Of a stretch of 7,457 bases of DNA, positions 1-6,900 are shown piece after piece. The notes beneath the pieces were generated by a model. The model worked only from the letters and a program-made list of their open reading frames with translations. It made no database searches and had not been told where the DNA came from. Positions within the stretch are counted from its first letter, which is position 1, and the number at the start of each line of letters is the position of its first letter. This stretch comes from Kocuria sp. (GTDB lineage Bacteria > Actinomycetota > Actinomycetes > Actinomycetales > Micrococcaceae): NCBI GenBank assembly GCA_030453435.1, contig JAKDKI010000105.1, positions 1 through 7,457 of the forward strand, in the 5' to 3' direction. The translations under genes and the position numbers were made by a program.

Positions 1-10
1 TACGGGCCAT
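1..10 (-). CDS. 5' end of an unidentified gene (partial, runs off window)
   Basis: On the minus strand an ATG sits at 10..8, followed by codons for Ala and Arg before the window ends. A perfect AGGAG Shine-Dalgarno lies at 20..16, five bases before the ATG, which is ideal spacing. The start lies 36 bp after the stop of the Rieske gene, with no hairpin between, so this is likely the fourth gene of the ohrR operon. Three codons are too few to name a product. Confidence 0.55.
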
Positions 11-46
11 TACAACTCCTGAGATTCGAGCTAATCCTTGCCCATC

Positions 47-406
47 CTATCGGTCCGGGGTCAGGTCCACCTCTACCGTGGCGTCGGTCACGCGGCACGG
101 GAACTCCCGCAGGCTCTTCTCGGGGTCCGGCGGAGGGGTGCGCCCGGCTGCCAGCGCAATGCGCGAGCCCTTGAAAGTCCCGTCCAAGCCGAAGACCCAG
201 TAGTGATTGGGGCACTCCACGGTGGTCTCGCCGACCTGGGATTCGCGGCACACCGTAGCGGCCTGGTGCGGGCATTGGTTCTCGAAGGCTCGCACGGTTC
301 CGCTGTCATCCCGGGTGATGAGCAGCCAGGTTCCGTCAACGCGCGCGGGGACCGCGGTGTTCGTCTCGCTCAGTTCGGCCGCCTTCACGGCCGGCTGCCA
401 GCTCAC
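47..406 (-). CDS. Small Rieske [2Fe-2S] ferredoxin-like protein
   Basis: A 119-residue soluble protein with a single Rieske domain, expected to carry electrons in the cytoplasm; no signal peptide or membrane segment is visible. The cluster ligands are seen as C45-P-H47, then 17 residues, then C65-P-N-H68, matching the C-x-H...C-x2-H pattern. The second box lacks the extra cysteine that forms a disulfide in high-potential (bc1-type) Rieske proteins, so a ferredoxin-type cluster is more likely. Tyr69 replaces the glycine usual after the second ligand histidine. The GTG start at 406 is chosen because it overlaps the upstream stop as GTGA, has GGAAG about 12 bases upstream, and gives a normal domain length. 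The open frame extends further upstream (to 613), but that part lies inside the preceding gene and does not look like protein. Translation is probably coupled to the upstream gene. The redox partner is unknown; the two neighbours are the obvious candidates. Confidence 0.85.
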   Translation of the reverse strand: MSWQPAVKAAELSETNTAVPARVDGTWLLITRDDSGTVRAFENQCPHQAATVCRESQVGETTVECPNHYWVFGLDGTFKGSRIALAAGRTPPPDPEKSLREFPCRVTDATVEVDLTPDR

Positions 407-1311
407 GCGTCCACTTCCAATAAGTGTTCCGTGACGCTCAAGAGGCGCTGGCGCAGATCCTCCGACCTGGCCGCGAACGCTCGCTGGCGGCGCACGTACT
501 CGGCCTTGCCCTCCGGGGTCTCGATGCGCACCGGCTGGTAACCCCACTCGCTCAGTTCGTACGGGGAGGCCTCCATGTCCGTGCGGCGCACATCCCACGC
601 CAACTCGAAGCAATCGGCCAGCAGGTCAGAATCCACGGCGGGCAACAGTTTGTACGCCCACTTGTAGAGGTCCATGTTCGCGTGCAGGCAGCCGGGTTGT
701 TCCATGCGCCGCTGGGCCTCACGCGTGGGTTGTAGTTCATTGCGGTCCACGGCCTGGGGCTGGAAGAACCGGAACGCGTCGAAGTGGGAGCAGCGGATCT
801 TGTGCGATTCCACCACCTGGTTGGTACCTTCCGTACCCAATCTGAGCCCCACGTACTCGTGACGCACACCGTTCTCCTGCGCCTTGTACGCCATGGCCCA
901 TTCGTGCAGACCGAAGCAATCGAACGTGCCGGTCTTCGCCACGGTGTTGGACAGCAATTCCCGGGTGAAACGAATAGCAGTCTCGCGCTTGGCCACAAAA
1001 CGTTCACGATCCACCACGACGCCGCTCGCGCCCTCGGGTGCACCCGCCTCCCTGAGTTCAGCCTCCGTGGCGGGGCGGTAGAACTTCCAGTCCGCTCGAT
1101 CCTGGGCATCCAGCAGGATCGTTCCGAATCCGGGGTGCCACCGTGTGAACTGGGCGGGGGAGAGCGTGTAGTACGTGAACAGGAAATCTTCCACGGGGTG
1201 CTTACGCCCCTCGTGCCTACGGTCCAAGAACGGTTTGGTAAAACCGGAAATGCGCTGTTCGTGTGCTCGGGACGCTGCCAGCCATTCCTCACGGAACAGG
1301 GCTTCAGGCAC
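403..1311 (-). CDS. Actinobacterial '3-methyladenine DNA glycosylase' family protein (function unproven)
   Basis: A 302-residue protein resembling a conserved actinobacterial family that databases label 3-methyladenine DNA glycosylase. I recognise the family from the blocks HPVEDFLFTYY (38-48), RWHPGFG (57-63), DCFGLHEWAMAY (131-142), RCSHFDAFRFF (173-183), PGCLHANMDLYKWAYK (206-221) and DCFELAW (233-239). I see no helix-hairpin-helix-GPD motif and no signature of the AAG, TagA, AlkC or AlkD folds, so the label looks like transferred annotation. The conserved blocks are rich in Cys, His, Trp and Asp, which could mean metal binding (inference). The GTG start at 1311 is preceded by AGAGG with six bases of spacing and overlaps the end of the MarR gene by 8 bp; its own stop overlaps the Rieske start by 4 bp. 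This spacing means co-transcription and probably translational coupling. No signal peptide or membrane segment is visible. Confidence 0.8.
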   Translation of the reverse strand: MPEALFREEWLAASRAHEQRISGFTKPFLDRRHEGRKHPVEDFLFTYYTLSPAQFTRWHPGFGTILLDAQDRADWKFYRPATEAELREAGAPEGASGVVVDRERFVAKRETAIRFTRELLSNTVAKTGTFDCFGLHEWAMAYKAQENGVRHEYVGLRLGTEGTNQVVESHKIRCSHFDAFRFFQPQAVDRNELQPTREAQRRMEQPGCLHANMDLYKWAYKLLPAVDSDLLADCFELAWDVRRTDMEASPYELSEWGYQPVRIETPEGKAEYVRRQRAFAARSEDLRQRLLSVTEHLLEVDA

Positions 1312-1786
1312 GCGAGGCCTCTTCTGCCTGGGTGATCATGTGCCGCATGGAGTCGTTGAGTTCCCTGACCTGTTCCGGAGTCACTCCCATGCGATCCATC
1401 ATGATGACCGGCACGTCCGCGGCCTTCTCCCGGAGCGCCTCGCCCTCGTCCGTGAGGGTGACGGCCAGGGCTCGTTCATTCTTGGGATCCCTACCTCGGC
1501 GGATCAGGCCGCGTGCTTCGAGCCGTTTCAGCAGCGGCGACAGCGTGGCGGAATCCTGCATGAGTTCCGAGCTCAGATCTTTCACGGTGCGGGGGCTGGA
1601 ACCCCACAGCGACAGCATCACCAGGTACTGCGGGTGGGTCAGGCCAAGCGGTTCGAGAATCGGGCGGTAGCTCTGGACCACCATGCGCGAAGCCACTGAC
1701 AGAGAAAAACAGAGCTGGTTCCCCAGAGCCAGCGGATCATGCGCAGCGTTCTCGGAAAAGGTCTCATCACCTGCTTGGCCGTTCAT
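1304..1786 (-). CDS. ohrR: OhrR-type (one-cysteine) MarR family transcriptional regulator
   Basis: A 160-residue winged-helix repressor of the OhrR/MgrA branch of MarR, whose members sense organic hydroperoxides or other oxidants. Residues 23-28 read NQLCFS; Cys26 matches the sensing cysteine (Cys15) of Bacillus subtilis OhrR and is the only cysteine. The following SYRPILEPLGLTHPQYLVML (39-58) is family-typical, and Tyr40 matches B. subtilis Tyr29. The second tyrosine that hydrogen-bonds the cysteine (Tyr19) is Ser30 here. The DNA-binding helices lie at about 67-94 and the wing, with RDPKNER, at about 99-105. The ATG at 1786 is chosen over an upstream in-frame start (1846) because GGAGAGG lies five bases before it, and the upstream extension would overlap the lysC terminator. 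It is the first gene of a four-gene overlapping operon. No ohr peroxidase gene is in the window. The exact inducer cannot be read from sequence. Confidence 0.85.
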   Translation of the reverse strand: MNGQAGDETFSENAAHDPLALGNQLCFSLSVASRMVVQSYRPILEPLGLTHPQYLVMLSLWGSSPRTVKDLSSELMQDSATLSPLLKRLEARGLIRRGRDPKNERALAVTLTDEGEALREKAADVPVIMMDRMGVTPEQVRELNDSMRHMITQAEEASRA

Positions 1787-1825
1787 ATGTACCTCTCCAA
1801 CGTCTACGTCATGAGTGATGATTTG

Positions 1826-1840
1826 TGCACTAAAAGTGTA
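1826..1840 (-). promoter_or_regulatory. Candidate OhrR operator upstream of ohrR
   Basis: Minus strand TACACTTTTAGTGCA is an imperfect palindrome (five of seven symmetric positions pair). It agrees with the B. subtilis OhrR box TACAATT-N-AATTGTA at 10 of the 14 defined positions. It lies 40-54 bp before the ohrR start. Its first six bases, TACACT, also fit the TANNNT pattern of an actinobacterial -10 box, so a repressor bound here would block the ohrR promoter. No clear -35 is seen. Autoregulation is inferred from position. Confidence 0.4.
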
Positions 1841-1873
1841 GGTCACGGGCTACTTGGATGGCAGCCCGTGACC
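1841..1873 (-). terminator. Hairpin terminator after lysC
   Basis: A perfect 11-bp inverted repeat (GGTCACGGGCT / AGCCCGTGACC) with an 11-base loop begins 17 bp after the lysC stop. On the minus strand it is followed by TACACTTTTAG, which is only a weak U tract. On the plus strand it is followed by AGAAAAAC, so a T-rich stretch precedes the stem on the minus strand. It probably separates lysC transcription from the ohrR operon, perhaps incompletely. Confidence 0.7.
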
Positions 1874-1889
1874 AGAAAAACTGAAACGC

Positions 1890-2408
1890 TCAGCGACCGG
1901 TGCCCCCGTACACGGTGGCCTCGTTGTCCGCGTCCAAACCGAATGCGGTGTGGATCGCCCGCACGGCGGCGTCCAATTTGCTGACATCGGTGATCACGGA
2001 GATACGGACCTCAGAGGTGGAGATCATGTCCACGTTGATGTCCGCGTTGGCCAGGGCCTCGAAGAACTTGAACGACACTCCCGTGTTCGTCTTCATCCCC
2101 GCACCGACCAGGGAAATCTTACCCACCTGGTCGTCGTAATCGAGACTCGTGTAACCGATCTTCTCTTCTGCGGCGCGCAGCAGATTCATGGCCAAATCGC
2201 CCTGGGACTCGTCCAGGGTGAAGGAGAGGTCGGTCATGGGACGATCGCCGGTGGAGACGTTCTGAACGATCATGTCCACGTTGACCTTGGAGTCCGCGAG
2301 CAGACGGAAGATGCGGGAAGCGATTCCGGGGCGGTCCGGGACCCCCACCACGGTGATCTTGGCCTGGGTGCGGTCGTGTGCGATCCCGGAAATCAGCGGC
2401 TGTTCCAA
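1890..2408 (-). CDS. lysC: Aspartokinase beta subunit from an internal in-frame start
   Basis: Within lysC an in-frame TTG (codon 257 of the alpha subunit) at 2408..2406 is preceded by AAGGAG with six bases of spacing, the best Shine-Dalgarno in the gene. Initiation here gives 172 residues starting [12 protein letters not shown] and covering both ACT domains. In Corynebacterium glutamicum the beta subunit is also 172 residues and starts at the aligned place (EEAVLTGVATD after the start codon). There the enzyme is an alpha2beta2 complex in which beta carries the effector sites. The match of position, length and ribosome site makes a real internal start likely. Use of TTG rather than ATG or GTG suggests moderate initiation. 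Protein-level evidence is not available here. Confidence 0.75.
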   Translation of the reverse strand: MEQPLISGIAHDRTQAKITVVGVPDRPGIASRIFRLLADSKVNVDMIVQNVSTGDRPMTDLSFTLDESQGDLAMNLLRAAEEKIGYTSLDYDDQVGKISLVGAGMKTNTGVSFKFFEALANADINVDMISTSEVRISVITDVSKLDAAVRAIHTAFGLDADNEATVYGGTGR

Positions 2409-3176
2409 GGGAATCTCCTTCTGCGGCGTGAAGTTTTCGTGGGGCGTGGGCATGACCCAGGTGCCCTCGTTGTGGCTGAACGACGAACGGACGTGCAAGG
2501 GCACATTGAAGCGGCGGGCATATTCCACGCAACGCAAATGCAGGATCTTGGCGCCGTTGGCCGCGAGTTCCAGCATTTCTTCGGAGGAAACGCGGTCCAG
2601 CTTCTGCGCCGAGGGAACAATGCGCGGGTCAGCCGTGTACACGCCGTCCACGTCCGAGTAGATCTCGCACACGTCAGCGTTGAGCGCGGCCGCAAGCGCG
2701 ACTGCAGTGGTGTCAGAACCACCGCGGCCCAGCGTGGTGATGTCCTTGGTGGAACGGTGCACGCCTTGGAACCCGGCGATGATTGCGATGTTTCCCGCGT
2801 CCAGTGCCTCGCGGACGCGGAGGGGATTGACCTCCACGAGCTTGGCGGCACCGTGGTCACCGTCGGTGATCATGCCGGCCTGAGAGCCGGTGAAGGACTG
2901 GGCGGGTACGCCGATCTCGGAGGTGGCCATGGCCAGCAAGGCCATCGAAATGCGTTCTCCAGCTGTCAGGAGCATGTCCAGCTCGCGAGCAGGTGGCTTG
3001 CGGGTGACCTCGTTGGCCAGATCCAGCAGGTCATCGGTGGTGTCACCCATGGCGGAGACAACCACCACGACATCGTTGCCGGCGTTGCGGGTCTCTGCGA
3101 CCCGGCGGGCAACTCGGCGGATTCCATCGGCATCAGAAACCGAGGAACCACCGAACTTTTGGACAATGAGGCTCAT
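1890..3176 (-). CDS. lysC: Aspartokinase (alpha subunit), first enzyme of the lysine/threonine/methionine pathway
   Basis: A 428-residue aspartate kinase (EC 2.7.2.4) that phosphorylates L-aspartate with ATP to give 4-phospho-L-aspartate. The kinase domain shows KFGGSS (7-12), [19 protein letters not shown] (147-165) and [12 protein letters not shown] (174-185). Two ACT regulatory domains follow: [13 protein letters not shown] (about 272-284) with QNVS (305-308), and the second from about [10 protein letters not shown] (352-361) to STSEVRIS (386-393). The end, VYGGTGR, is typical for actinobacteria. Length and layout match Corynebacterium LysC (421 aa), which is feedback-inhibited by lysine plus threonine; the position of the well-known Thr311 is Ser318 here. 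The ATG start has GAGAGGA just upstream. It overlaps, as ATGA, a short upstream frame, lies 110 bp after recR, and ends in a hairpin terminator. asd, the usual next gene, is absent from this position. Confidence 0.97.
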   Translation of the reverse strand: MSLIVQKFGGSSVSDADGIRRVARRVAETRNAGNDVVVVVSAMGDTTDDLLDLANEVTRKPPARELDMLLTAGERISMALLAMATSEIGVPAQSFTGSQAGMITDGDHGAAKLVEVNPLRVREALDAGNIAIIAGFQGVHRSTKDITTLGRGGSDTTAVALAAALNADVCEIYSDVDGVYTADPRIVPSAQKLDRVSSEEMLELAANGAKILHLRCVEYARRFNVPLHVRSSFSHNEGTWVMPTPHENFTPQKEIPLEQPLISGIAHDRTQAKITVVGVPDRPGIASRIFRLLADSKVNVDMIVQNVSTGDRPMTDLSFTLDESQGDLAMNLLRAAEEKIGYTSLDYDDQVGKISLVGAGMKTNTGVSFKFFEALANADINVDMISTSEVRISVITDVSKLDAAVRAIHTAFGLDADNEATVYGGTGR

Positions 3177-3229
3177 ACATTCCTCTCGGACTGCGCAAGA
3201 ATCACGCGATCAAGTGGTTTGGCGTCCAT
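3173..3229 (-). CDS. Possible 18-codon leader ORF overlapping the lysC start
   Basis: An ATG at 3229..3227 opens a frame encoding [18 protein letters not shown], whose TGA overlaps the lysC ATG in the coupling arrangement ATGA. The lysC Shine-Dalgarno (GAGAGGA) lies inside its last codons. It is not an amino-acid attenuator of the classic kind: it has one Lys, no Thr and one Met (the start). No Shine-Dalgarno precedes its ATG, and a TAGCAT -10-like sequence overlaps that ATG; if that box is used, the transcript would start inside the frame and the peptide would not be made. A chance frame is quite possible. Confidence 0.25.
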   Translation of the reverse strand: MDAKPLDRVILAQSERNV

Positions 3230-3286
3230 GCTAACTGTTCACACAACCATGATCGTTCCGGAGTCCAATGAGGCGCGGCTGAGGTG

Positions 3287-3892
3287 TTAGTTCGCTTCCG
3301 CGATGACCGTGCGCCCTTCGAAGGCCCGGCCGAGAGTGACCTCGTCCGCGTACTCCAGGTCGCCGCCCACGGGGAGGCCGGAAGCCAACCGGGTCACGCG
3401 GATGCCCAGGGCCTTGAGCATCCGGGACAGGTACGTGGCCGTGGCTTCACCCTCCAGGTTGGGGTCCGTGGCCAGCACGATCTCCTGGATGGTTTCGTCC
3501 GACAACCGCGTCATGAGTTCGCGGATTCGCAGTTGATCGGGTCCCACGCCCTGGAGGGGTGAAATAGCGCCGCCGAGCACGTGGTAGAGGCCGCGGTAAC
3601 TGCGGGTGCGTTCAATGGCCATGACGTCCTTGGACTCCTCGACCACGCAGATCACGGTGCGATCGCGGCGGGCGTCGCGGCAAATCGCGCATTCTTCCTG
3701 CTCGGTCACGTTGCCGCAGACCTGGCAGAAGGACACGGACGTTTTGACTGTGGTGATGGCGTCCACGAGCTGCTGAACTTCGTCCTTGTCCGCGTCGAGC
3801 AAGTGGAAGGCAATGCGCTGTGCAGATTTGGGTCCTACACCCGGGAGCCTTCCCAGCTCATCAATGAGATCTTGGACCGCGCCTTCGTACAC
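3287..3892 (-). CDS. recR: Recombination mediator protein RecR
   Basis: A 201-residue RecR, the same length as the E. coli protein. With RecO (and RecF) it helps RecA load onto SSB-coated gapped DNA. The helix-hairpin-helix DNA-binding motif is [17 protein letters not shown] (16-32). The four-cysteine zinc site is C56-x2-C59 and C68-x2-C71. The Toprim domain runs from about [10 protein letters not shown] (80-89) through [15 protein letters not shown] (99-113) to [12 protein letters not shown] (141-152). The C-terminal [24 protein letters not shown] block (171-194) is also typical. The start is GTG at 3892, chosen because AAGGAG lies four bases upstream and it gives the standard N terminus. 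It lies 21 bp after the dnaX stop with no terminator, so dnaX and recR are one transcription unit. No ybaB/ebfC gene separates them. Confidence 0.97.
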   Translation of the reverse strand: MYEGAVQDLIDELGRLPGVGPKSAQRIAFHLLDADKDEVQQLVDAITTVKTSVSFCQVCGNVTEQEECAICRDARRDRTVICVVEESKDVMAIERTRSYRGLYHVLGGAISPLQGVGPDQLRIRELMTRLSDETIQEIVLATDPNLEGEATATYLSRMLKALGIRVTRLASGLPVGGDLEYADEVTLGRAFEGRTVIAEAN

Positions 3893-3913
3893 AGTTCTCC
3901 TTGGGGGATTCGG

Positions 3914-6900
3914 TTAGTTCGCTTGGTGGGGGCGTTCTTCAATGAGCAAGCCCCCCAGGATTCGTTCAATGGCCGCGCGCCCGTACACGGTGGAATCCTC
4001 AATGGACTCGTCATCCGCACTGGGCGAGAAGTTTTCATCCTCGCTGGTGTCCGATGAGTCAGCGGGCTGCTGTGCTGTTGGACGTTGCCGGGCCGCCGCG
4101 ATTTCTGCCGCGTGGCGTTCCCGGAAGCTGGGCCGCTGACCACGCGGGCCGCCGGATTGGGCGGGCGCCTTCTCGGGTGCTTTCTTGGGTGGAGCGCCCG
4201 GGCGGCGATCCGACGTCTCATACAGGTCGGCGGGCGGCTCGTCCTCCGGCGGAGGCGGGGGCTCGTTGGGAGTCCAGTATTCGTTGCTGGGTTCCGGGGC
4301 GTACGAGGAGGCTTGAGCAGCCTGCGGACGTGCAGACTCTGCTTCGGGGGCCTGAGCCGGCCGGTCGGATTCAGCGACCGGTTCTGAAGCGTCCGGGCCG
4401 CTGTCCGGGGTACGCGATTGCCCGAGGCTGTTGACCGGCGCAGATTCGGACTCAGCGTCCTCCTCAGTGGTGTCCGGGTCCGTCTCCGGGCAAGCGGTGG
4501 CGCTGCGGTCGCCGGGCTCGGTGTCCGCGACGTCTTGGCCCTGCCCGATCGTGAAATCTGAAGGCGTGAGTGTGGCCGGGTCCGAGGAGGCGGCCGTGGG
4601 TTCCTCCGAATCCGTATCGACCTCAGTTGTTCCTGAAGGATCTGCAGGCTTTGCCTCAGCTCCATCCGCATGGGTCGGAGCGGATGATTCGGCGGGCCCA
4701 CCCTGCGGGATTTTCGCCACTGACCATGAGGTCACGGGTTCATCAGGAGAGGGCTCCGGCTCGGGCTCCGGAGTTTCCTCACGGGGCTGCTGATCCTCGT
4801 GAGCTGGGCGCCGGCGTTGCGCGCCGAAGCCCTCCTGTTCGCGGAAGTAGACGGGTGGCTCATTATTGGACTGTCGTTCTGCGCTGCCCTGGGCAGGCTC
4901 CTGAGCACGGTGATCCTGGCTGCCGCGAGCTTGACCGTCAGTTCCTTGGCGAGCCTGGGCCGGCCCGTTGCTGTCCTGCCCGCCTCCATAGGTGGAACGG
5001 CCGGAACGATCACCGCCCTGGTCGCTTCCGCGCGCTGGCCCTCCGGGGCCACCGCTGCCACGGCCTTGACCTCCACCACGCGTGGGTCCACCGGGTTCGT
5101 TCCCGCCCGGGGTGCCGCCGCGAGTGGGGCCACCCGAAGGGCCGCCGCTCTGGCCGCCGCCGTGAGTGTCACCGGGGCGTACTGCCTCGATGCGGCAGTC
5201 GATACCGAGTACGGAGTGGATGGCCGCACGAACATCGTTCTCGAAGCGCGGGAAGTTCAGCAGATCCCCCTCGGCATCGAAGGCAATGCGGAGGGTCTGA
5301 CCGTCGAACGACACGGGGGTGCCGCGCATCGTGACCGTCCATGCCACGCGGCGAATCTCGGCCAGTGCGGAAACAATTTCCGGCCAGGATGCCCGCAACA
5401 GTTCGATCTCGCCGCCCTGGTCGGCGGAGGTATGAGTCTCCTGGGTCTGAGCCGGGGCAGTTTGGCCATCACGGGTTTCGCCGGTACCGCGGGGCACCCC
5501 TGATGGGGTGGCACTTTGGTTTCGGCCAGGTTCCTCCGAATCAGGGCGTGCCGGAGTGGTGCCCCGGTGTTCCGGCCCGTGATCGACCGAACCATTGTCG
5601 CGAGCAGCGTCCGGTTCCCCCTGACCGGTCCGACCGTCCGCGGGCGGGGTGCCGTTGGCCGTCTCACGTTCGGGCTCCGGAACCGGGCTAGCGGCAGCCG
5701 GGTGCGACGTTCCTTCAGGTTCTTCGGTGCCGTCCTGAGGATCCGTGGGTTCCTCCACGGTGGGGGCGTTCATCCCCGCCGACGGCGGAGCCGAAGTAGG
5801 TGTGGCTTCCGGCTGGGCCACGCGCTCAGGCGCGCTGGGACGCTGTGGTGCGGGAGCGGCGTCGTCGCCCGCGGAAAGCTGGTCGGCCTCGGGGGCGCCC
5901 TGGCGGATTCCGGCACCCCTAGGAATGCTGAGGCGGCGCTCGAGACGGTCCACGCGGGCCGTGATGCCGCGCGTGGTGTGGTCTGCGGAGGGCAGGAGGA
6001 TGCGTGCGCACAACAATTCGAGGTGAAGCTGCGGGGAGGTGGCCCCGGTCATCTCGTTGAGCGCGGTGTTCGTGATGTCCGCGGCGCGAGAGAGCTCCGC
6101 GGCCCCGAGCTGGGTGGCCTGATTGCGCAACCGATTGATCTGGTCGGTGGGCATGCCGTGCAAGATGTTCGCGGCAGAATCCGGCACCGCGTTGACCACC
6201 ACCAGGTCGCGGAAACGTTCCAGCAGGTCTTCCACGAATCGGCGCGGGTCTTGGCCGGTTTGAACCACACGGTCGATTGAGCTGAACACGGTGGCGGCGT
6301 CGCCGGCGGCAAAGGCGTCCACGACGTCGTCGAGCAAGGCCGCGTGCGTGTAGCCAAGCAGAGCCACCGCGAGGTCGTACGTCATACCGCGATCATCGGA
6401 ACCGGCCATGAGCTGGTCGAGCACGGAGAGGGAGTCGCGCACCGAACCGCCGCCGGCGCGGACCACCAGGGACAGAACGCCGGGCTCCGTGGCCACATGC
6501 TCCTGCTCGCTCAGTTGCTCCAGGTACTGCATGAGCGGCTCCGACGGGACCAGCCGGAACGGGTAGTGGTGCGTGCGCGAGCGAATGGTGGTGAGCACCT
6601 TGGAGGGCTCGGTGGTCGCGAAGATGAACTTCACGTGCTCCGGGGGCTCCTCCACGATCTTGAGGAGAGCGTTGAAGCCTTCGCGCGTGACCATGTGGGC
6701 CTCGTCGATGATGAAGATCTTGTAGCGATCCCGGACCGGGGCGAAGGTGGCACGTTCGCGCAGGTCGCGCGCGTGATCCACGCCGCCGTGAGAGGCGGCG
6801 TCCATCTCGATGACGTCCAGCGAACCGGCACCGTCACGGGAGAGGTCCCGGCAGGAATCACAATGACTGCACGGTGTAGCCGTGGGGCCTTCGGCGCAGT

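Noticed and set aside
407..613. N-terminal extension of the Rieske gene frame to an upstream start
   Set aside because: It lies within the coding region of the preceding gene, looks like out-of-frame Gly/Arg/Pro sequence, and the GTG at 406 has GTGA coupling and gives a normal domain.
1787..1846. Upstream start for the OhrR-type regulator adding 20 residues
   Set aside because: The ATG at 1786 has an ideal GGAGAGG site, while the upstream start falls in the lysC terminator stem with no ribosome site.
3228..3233. TAGCAT as the lysC promoter -10 box
   Set aside because: It fits TANNNT on the minus strand, but no -35 element lies 16-18 bases upstream and such hexamers are common by chance; not strong enough to list as a feature.
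1950..3290. 446-codon plus-strand open frame opposite lysC
   Set aside because: lysC on the minus strand is certain from its motifs. The antisense frame is a by-product of high G+C third positions, and its peptide is unlike any family I know.
3835..4701. 288-codon minus-strand frame inside the end of dnaX, possible frameshift product
   Set aside because: The peptide is an Arg/Pro-rich shadow of the low-complexity dnaX tail. No slippery A/T-rich heptamer was seen, and it runs out of frame into recR.
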